A DNA stretch of 64,000 nt from Cryptomeria japonica (lineage: Eukaryota > Streptophyta > Pinopsida > Cupressales > Cupressaceae). The position numbers were made by a program, and so were the translations under genes. The notes under the pieces were generated by a model. The model saw only the letters and a program-made list of their open reading frames with translations. It did not search any database and was not told where the DNA came from. Location of the stretch: positions 186,481,619 through 186,545,618 of the forward strand of contig NC_081410.1 in the NCBI RefSeq assembly GCF_030272615.1. Reading direction: 5' to 3'. Positions 9,780 through 60,950 of the stretch are shown here, piece after piece (the first letter of the stretch is position 1; each line of letters starts with the position of its first letter).

Positions 9780-12250
9780 ATTCTTGCCAAGTTGATACAG
9801 AGTCCGCTTTTGTATCAAATACTATTAATTTCTCCAACCAACTTTCACTTTGGTCGGTTGTGAACATTGCTCATCTTTTGTCTGGCCTTCTTGTTGTTCC
9901 CCCTTTGTCTACTATGTCCTCCCATAGGGGTCTACTATCTTTTCCTCTCGCTGTGGGATTTCAATTTATAGTATCGCTAGGACTATAGTTTGTAGGAGGA
10001 AAGGTCCTTCTACCTCTTCTCTCCCTCTTTCTCATGTCATGAAAGAGAAGTTGTGCCTTGTTTGGTTTTCCCAATCTCACTACTCGTGAGATTCATCCTT
10101 CTTGCCTTGATGGTTGTTTTATTATGGATTTGGGTCCTTCCACTTAATATAATCAAAACATGAGGTGTATTAGAGAATTCCCTTTATAACCTACCCTAAT
10201 ATGACAATAGTTTTTACACAATTTAAATGTCTTACTGAAAATTCACATAAAAGAAGAATATAATACAAGGAGATTTTCCTTGCCTCAAAAATTTGAATAG
10301 CCATAACAATGTAGTTGGATATGACCAAACTACTAATTGGATTTTATGTCAGCAATGTGCTTTCATTTACCACATGAAAGCTTGTGTGGTATCATCCTAC
10401 TAAATCTAAGTTCAAATAGAATGATTCAAAATTGTACAAGTAAAAATACTATTGGTATATTCATATTCCATAAAAATATTTATTTTTATGCATTGTCTAA
10501 ATCAATTGGTTTTTTATTCCAATGTTGTAATTAAAAGATATTCTATTGTTTCCATATTGAATGGAAAGTGACAATATTCCCTTATTTTAGAAAATTATTC
10601 TAAAACTATTTGTTTACTCTTTCAAAAAGATTCGATTAAAATTCCAACCAAACTTATAGGTGGACCACATTTTTTAAATTAGCAAACGTACTAGAAATAT
10701 GTCAACAATACAACTACAACATAATTCTTAACTTAAATGACATAATTTTTCAACTAGTTTAGTACTTATGTTTGTTGTTGCCCATTGTAATTTGTTATCC
10801 GTCCATTAGCATGAGTTTTATCAGTAGACTCGGGTGAAACATGGTCACTTCTAGACGTTTCTTCTCATGTTTAGTCTAAATTAATTTTTAAAATATGAAT
10901 TATTTAATTATCAGTAAAAGACAATCTAATTAATTAAATGATTTGATTTTTTTTTAGAAGAGCAAAGAATAACCTAGCCTAATTAATTAGTGAAGAACGC
11001 AAGATCAGTGACAGAATTGATAGTGTTTAAACAGATTAAACCTGCTCAACAAATGCTAAGGAAATTCTTTCGTACATCTGCAATATCTTATTTTTCCAAA
11101 TGCCTCTATCTTTGATTAGAAGTATTTGAACTTATGGATGGGTGATCAAATAACCGCTTGTTCAGACATTGTGATAAATTCAACAATCAAATCATATAAT
11201 CGGATCCTTCAAAATGGATAATTTTTAGATACTGGTCTGCTTTCTGCTTTCAAGAAACGTAGATCAATTTAGAAGGCAGTGTTTCACGAAGCTAATTCTT
11301 TTTCAACCGTGTTTAATGATTTATTTAATTTTTCATCAGCAAAACAATATATTTAAAAAAAATCCATCTAGCACGAGACTGAGAACCTGGATAAACCAAG
11401 ATAAAATCAGATTCCACATGGTAATCAGGAAGCATTAAGCATCCCTACGAAATAGAAATGGGCGTATTATTTATACCGAATCGAGACCTTTAACACCATA
11501 GTATATATCTAAGGAATATGACCAGCTGCAAATTCCAGAAAATTATTTGACCCGTGGAAGAATGACCATCACACCCCAGTACATATCTAGGGAACATAAC
11601 TAGTTGCAATTTCCAGAAAATTATTTGACCATAACACCTTAGCACATTACCTAAAAAAGAAAAGTAGCTGCGATTACCAAAATCAGAGAAACAAAATTCA
11701 CGGTTCCTTTCAGTAGAATACGATGGCCTTACATATCCGTTAAGAAATTCCTCATTGTACCTTTATAGACGGCATGAAATATCATCTGATTCATCGATTA
11801 GTTTGACATTGTAAGACTGGAATAAACTACAGAGTGTCACTAAATAAATTGACAGGACTTATTTTAACTTCACGAGCACATATCCATCTTGGCATGATCA
11901 TGTCTTATTTATTTCTTTAACTTATTTTGTTATGTTATTTCCACATTTATGTTAGTAATATAACTTTCATAAATTCTTCATAGTTCTGAGACAATCAACT
12001 TTGCACTTTCTACTTTCTGAAGGCATGAATATACTGCATTCTTTAGAAAAAAATCGCTTGTTTTATAATAGCTCGTTTTCTTATGACTAAAAGTTATCTC
12101 CATAAAAATCATGGCCATCAATAACAATCCATGTTGACGTGGGCTGTAAAATGTGCCTCTCAACACAAACAAGCAGAAATGTTATACGGTAAGAGCTGTG
12201 TGCATTGTATGGTGTACCTTGGAATGGCCTTATCCTTTCCTAAAGAAACG
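9780..12250. other. Intergenic stretch without recognisable gene
   Basis: No conserved protein motif, RNA gene or element end is visible. 9780-10160 is richer in C/T and may be a decayed element. 11493-11680 contains a unit of about 78 bp repeated twice and then more weakly (see 'ATTCCAGAAAATTATTTGAC' at about 11532 and 11611). Confidence 0.5.
11493..11680 (+). repeat. Short direct repeats, period about 78 bp
   Basis: Two clear copies, each running from 'ACACC..AGTA.ATATCTA.GGAA' to 'TTCCAGAAAATTATTTGAC', plus a weaker third ('ACACCTTAGCACATTACCTA ... TAGCTGCGATTACC'). Confidence 0.7.
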
Positions 12251-12252
12251 AA

Positions 12253-12800
12253 CAGAAGATTTCAAATAATGTAATCGATCATCACATCTAACTAATTTTT
12301 GTTGAAGCTAGATTACAATCAGATAAAATAGCTCAAAAACAAATGATTCAATTACTATTTAAAAGTAAGCATGTCCAGAAAAGCATTTCTTACTAACTCA
12401 TATTCAGGTGCCTCGAACAATTTCTAATTTAGAGTTATATCCATAAACAATTCTTTAAAAAGCCAATTAATCTGTGTTAAATGCATGTAAATATTGTAAC
12501 AGATCACCACATCTAACCAACTAACAAAAGATTTCAAATATCCTAACAGGTCAACCCATCTAACTATTTTTTACTGATACTAGATTACAATCAGATAGAA
12601 TATAAAAATAAAGTAAAATCAAATAATTCTAACAGGTCAACCCATCTAAATAAAGTACAAACAAATAATTCAATTACTATTAAAGTAAATGTCCGGAAAT
12701 ATATTTTCTTACTAGCTCATATTACAGTTTCGAATTTGGTTTTATGTCCAAAATGAATTCTCAAAAAGCTAAATAATATGTGGTAAATGCAAATCAGTAA
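12253..12800 (+). repeat. Diverged tandem duplication, about 270 bp per copy
   Basis: The block from 'AGATTTCAAATAATGTAATCG' to 'TGTGTTAAATGCATG' (about 12258-12490) recurs at about 12530-12790. Shared landmarks in the same order include 'TAGATTACAATCAGAT', 'AATTCAATTACTATT', 'TTCTTACTA.CTCATATT' and 'AAAAAGC.AA'. It lies downstream of PAPS. No gene. Confidence 0.65.
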
Positions 12801-13554
12801 AATATAAAAATAATGATTATTGTAGAAAACATTCAGAAGAATGAGAATCCATTCCAAAAGAAAAGTTAGTTTAAATCATTTTACAAGGAGGTTTGTACAA
12901 AGTGTTCAGATATTGTTGGATACAACACAGCATTTACCCAAGACACTAGACCTAGTTAACGGTAAAATACAACATATATATTCTCCATAGAGAATTCCAA
13001 AGTGACAAATATTATCCTTGAATCCTCTGCCAATTATAGAAAACGTTGACTTTTCAGCATAGATACACCGCAGCTGAATGGGTTGCAAATTGACTGTCCT
13101 TTGCCACAATTGATCTACTGCAATAAAGAGTATTGCTATGCATATAACAAAATGGGAAGAAACTGTTATATATATGCATTCTTGACCATAAATGGGAACG
13201 AAGCATGTCAACTACAAATACCCATACATGATAACAGAGTGATATGTCATCTTAGGTTTGAAAGAACTGTGGTGCTGCAGTGCATCAACCAACTTTGCTG
13301 GCAGGGGTTTGTTTGGTTTTCAAGTGTGTCACCATTTTTCCCTTAGAACCAGTGAATACTTTATACTCATCGAATAAATTAAAATACTAAATAGTCACTT
13401 GCATGTGTCCACAATAAATTCAAATTGATAGATAGCAATTTGAAGATTCAATTAACAAAGTCAATGTCTAGAGCCACTTCATCAGGAGGAAAAATCTCAA
13501 AGGCACATCAACGGCAGTTACATTGAAGGAAATTCGAAAGAGGTTAGAAATTCT
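12800..13554 (-). other. Possible 3' UTR / downstream flank of PAPS
   Basis: This sequence directly follows the PAPS stop codon on the minus strand. No protein motif is convincing in either direction. Assigning part of it to the 3' UTR is inference from position only; the poly(A) site cannot be placed by eye. Confidence 0.4.
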
Positions 13555-51774
<38,220 letters not shown>

Positions 51775-52300
51775 ATCCACGGAGAAAAAAGACGAAAAAA
51801 AAGGCAAGTATTTGCAAGGCGTGTCTGATGCGCCTCGTTTAAAGACCTAGTTGATGAAGCCTGGCCCTTTGTAAAACATAGCTCGCCATGAATTTACCAG
51901 CGTCATCCTCAAACCCCACGAAGGTCGATCTCTGGAGGAAGAAGACCTACGCCCCCGATCTTCCGCGGCAACTACGACAAATGGGGGTTTTCCCGCACCA
52001 AGAAACATCAACACGAAAACCGCTTTTGAAAGACCGGCTGTTTGATAAAAGGAATTATAAGTTGTTATGGGTTTGTTTTTTTTTGGGTCCAAATGTATAT
52101 TGGGCACCGAGGGTCAATGGTTATGTGGTGTATGATATGAAGTTAGATTTTTTTTGCTTAATGACCACCTGGAAGAAACTTTTTTGCCGTCACCTTTTAT
52201 GCACTTTTGTGATATTTGTTTCTTTTTCCCGTTTTCCAAGGGAAAATTGGGGATTTGGGATAAAAATTGATGCGCTTGTTTGTGAAATGACTAAGGGGGA
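51775..52300 (-). promoter_or_regulatory. PAPS: 5' region of PAPS
   Basis: Sequence directly upstream of the start codon. 51640-52030 is clearly richer in G/C and CpG (e.g. 'CCCCCGATCTTCCGCGGC' on the plus strand, 51953-51970) than anything nearby, as expected for a hypomethylated promoter/first-exon region in a methylated genome. No TATA box can be named with confidence. Confidence 0.5.
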
Positions 52301-52576
52301 GAAGTGAACTTGAGATCCTTTCCTTGAGGCACTACTTAGGAATTTTATTTTATTTTTTATTAATAGACTATTCAAAATTTCATACAAAAAAAAATGTTTA
52401 AAGATGATCACATAGTCATTAAATTTAAGTCTTAGTAGCAAGATACAAATTTCATGTTGTGAAATTGGAAGTAGTTAATTAAATCACATTCTAATTTGTT
52501 GAAATACAAGAAAAAATAGAATAGTGTTTTATTTTCATTCATTTAGATTAAAGCATTTAGTTAATTATCACCCAAG

Positions 52577-52712
52577 TAATCAAACACTTAAAAACCAAAT
52601 GAATGACAAGCAACATGAACCCAAGAAAAATGTACGATCAACAAAAAATAAAACACTTAAAAACCAAATGAATGACAAGCAACACAAACCCATGAAAAAT
52701 GTATAACCAACA
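52577..52712 (+). repeat. Tandem repeat, two copies of about 69 bp
   Basis: 'AACACTTAAAAACCAAATGA' followed by 'ATGACAAGCAACA.(A/G)AACCCA' occurs at about 52577 and 52646, with several base differences. Confidence 0.88.
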
Positions 52713-52918
52713 AGTAGCAAAGAAATCAACAAACACAAGCATAACTGCATTAAACAAAGAGACATGTCTCTTGTTTCTCTCTTTCATTGTCAAGTCCATG
52801 TGTCTAAGGATAGTAAAAGACTAGGTGAAATTTGTCTCAAATGAAAGTGTGCAACCAAATCAAGTAGCATTCAACATTGAATTAGGTGAAAGATTATATT
52901 TCTATATTGCATCAAATC

Positions 52919-53812
52919 CAAGAGGAAAATAATAAGGGACCTGAAAGAGAATTATCCCTCCTAGAAGAATTGATCAAATTAGAGGAGCATACATGTTTAT
53001 CATGCCTTTTCTCGATAACCCTAAGAGAGTGAGTCCCTAAGTCAAAGATGCGACAATAGGATGTTTTCTTGTGAAGGCACATTCTCCAAGGAAAAAAATT
53101 GGCATAACTCCTTTACAAAAATGTATGTCTATGAGCTAAAAAAAAAAGTAGGAGGCTCACAAGACCGTGAGGAACAAATTTTATTCACAAAATTTTCCCA
53201 AAAAATGTTGAGAAATACTTGTTGACTAATGTATGGAGGGACTACAATGCCTCGGGAGGACTTTAATGCCTAGGTACAAATCTCCAAGACTAATTGAAGT
53301 GTCCAAGACTTGCACTAGTGTCATGTTTTGGCACTAGAGTCCTAAACTAACATTTTAGTCTTGCACTCTAAGAGAAAAATAATAAGAGGCGTGAAAGGGA
53401 ACTAGATCATTCAATGAAACTATCCCTCCTACAAGAATTGATCAAATTAGAATAACATACATGTTTTTCATTCATTTTCATGACAACCCTAAGAGAAGGG
53501 TTCCCCTGGCCTAAGATGCAACAACTAGACATTTTGGTGCCAAAGCATATCCTCCATGGAAAAAATTGGCATAACTCCTTAACAACAATACCTATCAATG
53601 AGAGAGAAAATTTAAGAGACTAATAAGACTATTGGGAACAACTTTTATTTATAAATTTTTCTCATAAAATGTCTACAAATATTTGATTTATGATGTATAG
53701 ATGGACTAAAATGCCTTAGGAGGACTCCAACTCCCAGGTGTAGATGTCCAAGACTAGTGCAAGTGTCCAATACTAGCACAAGTGTTATGTTCCGGTGCTA
53801 TATGTTAGAGCA
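52919..53812 (+). repeat. Diverged tandem duplication, about 450 bp per copy
   Basis: Unit 1 (about 52919-53366) and unit 2 (about 53369-53812) share, in order, 'GAATTGATCAAATTAGA', 'AACCCTAAGAGA', 'AAAATTGGCATAACTCC', 'GGAGGACT' and 'GTCCAAGACT...AGTGT.ATGTT'. Many changes and small gaps indicate an old duplication. No gene. Confidence 0.8.
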
Positions 53813-54235
53813 TATTTAGTTATTAGTTGCTTTTTTACAACTAGTTATGCTTTCTTTTGCTTTTTTGCTTCACTTAGGAATGCTTATTTTAGTCATGCAC
53901 CTAGTTTAAATTTTATGCATCTAGTTAGCTATAGTTGAGCTTTATTTAGCTCCTCATGCTTGCACTTTAATACTCCTAGATTTAGCACCATGCTTTCTAC
54001 ATAAACACCTCATTGTACAATTGTAACTCATTTTGTATTCTTTCTTTTTTTAGCAATATAGCATTCTTTTGTCCAGCTCTCATTTGTGGAAGGTGTTCTT
54101 GTTTTTCATTTGATCTTGCAGGTGCTTGCATTGCAAAATTCAACACTATAGTCTTGAAATAATATTGTAGTCTTATTTTGGTGTTGGTGTTCTTTTCACT
54201 ATATAGACCCAAACTAAGGCTTGGGGCCTACAACA
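53803..54235 (+). mobile_element. Possible short solo LTR
   Basis: Begins TGTTAGAGCATATTTAG and ends CCTACAACA, so the ends form TGTT...AACA. Inside it is T-rich, with a 'CTACATAAACACC' promoter-like site. No 5-bp target duplication found (CTATA left, TGCCC right). Weak evidence. Confidence 0.35.
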
Positions 54236-54239
54236 TGCC

Positions 54240-55980
54240 CAAAACACATAAAATACCTAGGAAATCATACAACAAAAATTAGACTCTAAAATGTGGAAAA
54301 ATGACAAAAGGATCCTAGAGATCCTACACCACCAATCACAAGACACCCCAACTTGTAGAGGAGAAGGTTCATAAGGGGTTGGGAAGCTTTCAAGGCTCCA
54401 ACACAAGGTTCAAAACATGAATAGAAAAGGGGGAAGTATGTTCCACACTCTCCATCCATTTCAAGAGCACATAAGGGACCCTAAATGGTCTTGAAATAAG
54501 ACATTGTCCTGAGATAGAGACACCTAATTTTTCATGACCCGTTTAGTGTTTCAATGACAAATTTCTATTCTCTAAGCAATATGTTCATTTTAAAACCCAA
54601 ATAAATATGCCCAAGTTCAATTTAATCAATAATATTAAAAAATTAGAGAGCATACAAGATAGCATGCATGCTCAACTCCAATGTCAAGGCATGTAAAGGT
54701 GAGTATAACACTGGTAACACATATGCGGTCCTTTTACAATTCGTCCACTGTGTAGGTCCAATAATTTGATTACAATACAATACATGAGCCTAAATGTCCT
54801 TCAATAGATATTTTATATCATTTAAGAAAAATATGAATGAATTATTATTGAAGCATTTATCCAACTTGATGCATGTCTCAAGCTCCTTCTATGATCCGTC
54901 AATCCCCAAATATTTTTTCCACTCCATCCAATTGTGCAGTACCCTTAGGTCCACCCCATTATGTTTGGAGATAGTCACATAGGTCCAAACACACTCACAC
55001 AATACACGAGAGGGGAAGTATTTCTACACTCACATCAAACACACAAAATCAAAAAGACATACAAGAATATGAGATCAATCTATAACAACATGAGAATGAA
55101 ATTCCATATTACCATCAATACAACTCAGCGAACATCTTAGAGAGGGAGTAGGGAGTAACATCATATTAGCTAAGAAAAATTGAAGTACAACTCTCACAAG
55201 AGATGAGGCTACTCAATCTACAAGATTCAGCACTCCTCAAGTGGACATGTCTTCATGCTCATACTGAGCCCATACAAGTAATCCAAGATTAGTAGGCACT
55301 ATTATCTTGGTTCGTTTCAATTCTTGTGAGTTTCATTATTTTTCACTTGTTTAAGAGAGTTCCACACAAGATATCCTCGAGTTGATTTGGGCCCTAATAA
55401 ACATCAAAAGACACTCCTCTACTTATCCCTAACACCCACATCCTAATTTCATCGCATTCCTAAAATTGAATGTGGCATTGAAAACAAGGCAAGAAATTTG
55501 GCTCAATGAAATTTTCAAAATAGTCTTAAAATGTTTGGCTCAAAATATCATGGAGGAGACATATTTTCTTACATCCTGAAACATTCAAAATCAAACTAAA
55601 AAATAAAACAAAACAAAAATTCCTCCAACATAGAAAACATGAAATTTAAGGAATCTCCATTAAAAAGAAAATCATTTTTAAAATTTTAAAAATTTTAAAA
55701 TTTAAAATGTGTCTTTTGGTTCTAAATACAAACAACATCAATTTGTGCAATCAATTTTACTTTCCAAGCATTTTACAAAATTGAGCATTATGAGGGTACA
55801 AAATGACTTAAATTAAAAAAATTAATTATAATTAAATTATACTCAAAATAAAATATTTAAACGCTAATGGGCAAGTCTTGTGCTCCCTTAACTTGGCTGA
55901 GTATGGACTCCAAAATAAAGCATAAACCAAAAGAGCGGAAATAAGCAACTTACCTCAATTTTGTTAGCACAAGCAAAACT
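54240..55980. other. Intergenic stretch without recognised feature
   Basis: A/T-rich; no protein motif, element end or RNA gene is recognised on either strand. Confidence 0.45.
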
Positions 55981-56089
55981 TGCAAAACTCCAAGAAAGAG
56001 TGGAGAAAATAGCACAAGTAGTTCCCTTCCCTTTCCTATCCAAACCAAACCAAATCCCCTTCTTTCCAATCCAAAATGAGCCTGTATAC

Positions 56090-57064
56090 ACTAAAATTTG
56101 GTCTGGGGAGAATCAATTGAATACGAGTTATTTAATTAATAAGCCTTTATTCTTCTACTTATAAATAAATTAAGAATTTTTATTTATATAGTTCATTTCC
56201 TTAATTCTTCCTATCATAATTCGTTTCTTCCATTTTCCTAATTAAATAAATGAATTCAATCAATTTGTTTTATTTAATTGTCCTTTTATAATTAATTTAA
56301 ATTTCTAATCCAAATCATCACATGACTCCTAAGTCTTAACCACCTAAACTAACCACTTTCTAGCCTAACCCATCCAATCTAACCTTGGGTTTAACTAACC
56401 CTATCCCCTCCAACTTCCTCATCCTAACCTCCTTTGAGTGTCCATTCTCTCTTGAGGATACATGGCATCTTTGCCATGTGTCCTTCATCTCTATGTCACT
56501 TGCCTTCTTGTTGGTATTTGTTGGAGATTCTTTGCCACTCGTCCCTCTAGGGATGACAAGCGTCCTATATCTCAACCTCCTCTCTAACCTCTCCATCTAT
56601 AACCATTCATCTCTCCAGGCTAAATCTCCATCATTGAATCTTGCCACCTCATCTCATGCATTGGAAAATCTATAAATGGTCTCAATTTTCATTCATAAGC
56701 TCTACTTACTTAACTTTTGAATCTTGCATCCATGATCTTTAATTTTACAATCTAGTACTATTATTTAGCATACTAGCATAGTAGCATTACATTTAGCACA
56801 ATATTGGCATAATTTTCATATCATAGCAATCATGTATTTCATCTAGATCGTGTAGCTACTCATTCTTCAAGTAGTCATCTTGTAGATCATGTAGCTGTTG
56901 AGAGCCAATCCATAGATCTGCAAGGTCCTTGAAGATAGAGGACAATGGGATGACATCAAGGAGAGGTTTACTAATTTTATTTATTACTATTTATTTCCTT
57001 GATATAATATTTCATTGATGTGTGTTTAGTGCTTTTAATGGATTAATTCACATATTTTTGCACA
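56090..57064 (+). mobile_element. Gypsy-type LTR fragment, plus orientation
   Basis: U3-like A/T-rich start, then a C-rich stretch, a TATA-like 'TCTATAAATGG' (56668-56678) and a T-rich tail, the same plan as the Tat LTR at 7446-8482. Its right end abuts RT coding sequence of element B, which runs the other way. So this LTR does not belong to B's normal structure. Left end not found. Confidence 0.5.
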
Positions 57065-57692
57065 CATTATTCTGGCGCATTTATTTGGATTGAGACGTAA
57101 CTTGTATTGTTCTAGTCTTTGAAAGATCATATCTAAGATCTCAAGATGTGCTTCTCTAGTGTATGGTTTTGCTAATAAGTCATCTACACAATCTTCCATG
57201 AAAGTGTGCATCATGTCATGGAAAATTGTCGTCATTGCTCTTTGATATGTAGCAACTGCATTTTTCAGTCCAAAAGCCATCAGAAAGTACCCCAAGGACA
57301 CGTGAAAGTTGTCTTCTCTTGATCTTTGCATTCTATTTTGATTTGATTATATCCTAAAAAACCATCTATTAGAGAAAATATGGCATATCACATTGTTAAG
57401 TCCATAATGATGGACTTATGTTTAGCAAGGGAAAGTCATCCTTTGGACACGCTTTATTGAGATCTCTGAAATTTGTATAGACCCTGATACTCTTGTTTGG
57501 CTTCAAAACAAGAACAATGTTCGACATCCATTTTGGATAGGCAACTGGTCTTATGAGCCCCACATCTAACAATTTCTTCAATTCTGCTTTTACAAGGAGA
57601 GCTATGTGAGGATGCATTTTTCTTAGTTTTTGTTTAAACGGTTTAGCTCGTGGAGATACATTTAAGTGATGCATTATGAGATCGGGATCCAA
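57065..57692 (-). pseudogene. Tat element B: reverse transcriptase, N-terminal part
   Basis: 57692-57396: 'MDPDLIMHHLNVSPRAKPFK', 'ELKKLLDVGLIRPVAYPKWM' and 'YTNFRDLNKACPKDDFPL'. After an interruption (57395-57332) 57331-57065 continues 'YFLMAFGLKNAVATYQRAMT', then 'MEDCVDDLLAKPYTREAHLE' and 'QYKLRLNPNKCA'. The active-site box reads C-V-D-D. Ends where the LTR fragment begins. Confidence 0.88.
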
Positions 57693-58184
57693 CCTTGGTA
57701 TGTTTGCATATGACCAAGCAAATTTTATTTCTCTCTTTTTGAAGAATTCAATGTAATTATACTTCTCCTACTCTGATAGGGATGTTGTTGGATGTAGAAT
57801 CTTTGGATTGTCTGATGTACCAATGTCAACCGCTTCAATTGGCTCAATCAGTATGGAAGACCTCTCCTAATAATATCTAGGAAGAGTGTCGAATCTCCCA
57901 TCCTCTAGCGCCTCAAGGATATTTTCACCATCAGATACATCATTTGTTTTTACTTTTCCTCGATCTAATGTTGTTATTAAATGGTTTTCAACATTAGATC
58001 TGATATTTTATTTGTTTATTTTACTTTTGCGACTGAGAGATTTGGCACCTCCCTGCCTAGAAGATGCGTTATCGAGTTCACTAGTGAAAGATGTTTTGGG
58101 TTCTATAGGTTATACAACATTAAGATATAGGGCAATGACATAATTGTTCAGGAAAGTGTTTACTTCAATGGGTCCATTTTTTTC

Positions 58185-59300
58185 TCAATCAATAAGTTCT
58201 AGATGCACCGAAGGTAAAGGATCGTCTAATTGGTTGGTCTTAAAAGCGTTAAGGGTCATGATGGAGTTGTCAAAGTTTTCAGTGATTACTTCCAAATTCA
58301 AGATGTCACTCTCCTCGAGATGACCTGTCTCAATCAGTATCTGATTGTCCTCAATAGAGTTAGAATCGATAGATCGTGACTCTGATTCAAGTGATTTGTG
58401 CTCTAGCGTTTGCCCTACATAAGAATGAACTATATCCACATCAACATCTTTTGCATAATAGGATCCTTCAGAGGATTCTTCAAAATGATATGAGTCCCAC
58501 TCCCACTCATTAGAGTCAATCTCACTGGAAGCTTGTAGCTTGAAAATTTGTTGATATAGATTATGGGTAGCTTCTTCTCTTTTGATAGCGAGTTCTTGTC
58601 TTCGCTCATATTCCTCCTTTTGTTGTTTATGGATTGCTTCTTCCTCTTGTTGTTTGTGTGTTGCTTCTTTGTTTTGTTGTTTGCATGTTGCTTCTTCTTC
58701 TTTTGTGCGAACTAGAATGTCCTGTCCAAAACCTAGTCTCGATTTGTCCTTGGCATGTTGAGAAGGAGGTTTTATGGGCTTTGTGATACCTTCTTTTCTT
58801 TTTCCTACAGGACCCTTGTCGTCATATCCCATTTTTTTTTAGAACATGAAATCCTTTTCCATATTTTTTTGTCCGTATGTTGACATTATTAACTTCTTGT
58901 TGAAATTCACCATCTTTATATACCCACTGTAAGATGTCTTTATCTTCGATTTCTTCAGATAGAGTTCTTGCTTTGAAAAATGCCCCGTCAAATATTTTGA
59001 GTGGTTTTGACACTAGTTGTTGCTTTGAAGTTTATGGTTTCTCATACAATCTAGGAGAAAGTGGTAAATCTTGTAGAGAATATTCCTATTCCTTTATCTT
59101 TCAGTTGTAGCTTCTTCTCAAAATTTGCCAAAGTTGAAATTAATGAACTCTTCTTAGGTGAAGAAGTAGAAGAAGATGCTTCTTTGTTATGTGGGACAAT
59201 GAGATCTTGGACTAGTTTTAAATTACTGCAATATTGGAATGGATTGGAATATGCTAAAATTATGATTTCTTGTCCATTAAAAGCTCCAATATAGATGTTT
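58185..59300 (-). pseudogene. Tat element B: protease-RT region and G-patch-like spacer
   Basis: Upstream pieces (59300-58822) include 'YIGAFNGQEIIILAYSN' and 'VYKDGEFQQEVNNVNIRTKK'. 58832-58185 is a 215-codon frame beginning 'MGYDDKGPVGKRKEGITKPI' with 'SRLGFGQD' (G-patch-like), a repeated 'HKQQ.EEA' segment of coiled-coil character and an acidic tail ending 'PLPSVHLELID'. Spacers of this kind sit between protease and RT in Tat elements. The protease active site is not recognisable. Confidence 0.65.
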
Positions 59301-59489
59301 GTGCGGGTATCCTTTGTAATTGATCCACTATGTTGTATTGTTTGGAAGTGGATGGTGTGTTAGTTGTTGGCCCCAACAAAGTTACTTTAGCTTTACTTCT
59401 CGCGATGACATGTGTAGGTTCAAGTTATGGTTTTTTTTTTAAACCACGATAACATTAACCACATTGTCATAGGCGTGAGCATAATTAAC

Positions 59490-60950
59490 TTTTTATTTTC
59501 CTTTGTTGTCTCTTGGTCTTGATACTTCACCCTTCTCGTAATTTGGGAGTGGAGTTTTAAATGTATTGTGTGACTCATTTATTTTATGTCCACCTACCAT
59601 TATTACCTCATTATCTATCAAGTCTTGAATGACATGCTTCAATCTTTGACAATCATTTGTTTGATCAAAATCTCTTACTTTCGGTAATGTGATCAATTTA
59701 TTTTCAAGAAGTTTTTTCAAATCCGATCCAAGTGGTTCACCAATGGGTGTAAATTTTCTACGAAAGTTAGGAAAAGACGGTTTAGGTTTATTATTATCTT
59801 GGTTAGCCACTAGTGTACAACTTGATAGATTAAAGATGGTTTGCTTTGGTTTTAAGTTGTTAGAGTCCACCACTCCATCATTGACAATGTTTCTATTTTT
59901 GGTCCAAAACTTTGGTTTATCGTTGTTGTTATTGTTGTTGTTGGAAGGATTAGTTCCTTCTTTATAAAGTTTTAATAATCCTCTTTTAACCAAAGCATCT
60001 TCAATCTTGATTCCATTTCAATCATTTTTTCAAAATTCAGAGACATTGTAATTTGAATCTATAACTCATTTCACTATTTATATTGTGAATGACAATGTCC
60101 ATCTTTTCGTTATCAAGTACAGGGTGAGAGTATCTAGAAAACAACCACTTCCATCTTTGCAAGAATTTCATGAATGGTTCTCCATTTTTCTGTTTTGTGT
60201 TGCATAAATCAAGCATGGTAATCTCATGTTGAATGTTGTATGAATATTGAGAGACAAATTTATCCACAAGTTCTGTGAATGATCTAATACCAGGTGGTAA
60301 TTTTGAAAACCACTCCATAACTTGTCCACCTAAACTCCTTGGAAATAACCTCACAAGATATGTCTCATTATGTGCAAACTCCATGCTCATTGTGCAAAAT
60401 TCTCTTACGTGATCTTGGGGATCAATTTTGCCATTGTATTTATCGTATTTGAAAATTTTACAATTTGGTGGAAACGGTATCATGTTCAAACTCATGTCAA
60501 AGGGATATGGATAAGTGTCTTCCAAAGACTATTACTTTGGTGGTTCTCTTTGTATATCTTGTATTTGTTATTGGAGTGTTTGTATTTGTTGTGTAAGTGC
60601 TAAGAGGGGATTGTCCACATTATTTCTTGTTTCACTATTTTGATTATCTTTGTTTTTGTCACCAAGTGTTTGAGTTTAATTAGTTTGAGTTTTGTTGTTT
60701 TACATTTCACTTGTCCCTTCAGTTTGTTTTAAACGTGTTACATCAAAGTCTTGAGGAAATTTCATACCCACATTTGCCAACATCATAAAATATTTCTCTT
60801 TATCAAACTCTAACACCTTTTCCATGAATTTCCCAAATCTGGGATCTTGTTGCACTTCCCTAATTGTTTCTTCCAATATTTCTTCTTCATCGTCATCATC
60901 TTGATTGCGTGATCTAAAAGGAATTTATTCTTCCATTGTAGCTTTTTGTT
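59490..60950 (-). pseudogene. Tat element B: gag
   Basis: 60525-60037 carries the retrotransposon gag domain: 'FKYDKYNGKIDPQDHVREFC', 'LVRLFPRSLGGQVMEWFSKL', 'FTELVDKFVSQYSYNI' and 'FMKFLQRWKWL'. 59993-59493 continues with an Asn-rich run (NNNNNNN, 59930-59950), 'FTPIGEPLGSDLKKLLENKL' and 'QTNDCQRLKHVIQDLID'. Upstream, about 60930-60530, degraded acidic sequence ('DDDDEEEILEETIREVQQDP') is the N-terminal part. Several stops and frameshifts. Confidence 0.85.

Noticed and set aside
9780-10160. Decayed LINE or gene exon on the plus strand
   Set aside because: C/T-rich stretch with 'TTAATATAATCAAAACA' at its end hints at a LINE tail, but no domain or target duplication could be found.
13083-13346. 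87-codon plus-strand frame downstream of PAPS
   Set aside because: No domain, low codon bias and unconvincing composition; more likely in the 3' UTR/flank of PAPS on the other strand.
51847-52107. Minus-strand open frame with 'RGRRSSSSRDRPSWG' just upstream of PAPS
   Set aside because: Overlaps the likely PAPS 5' UTR/promoter, has low-complexity composition from G/C-rich DNA and no known domain.
59689-59967. Plus-strand frame rich in Leu
   Set aside because: Antisense of the Asn-rich gag region of element B.
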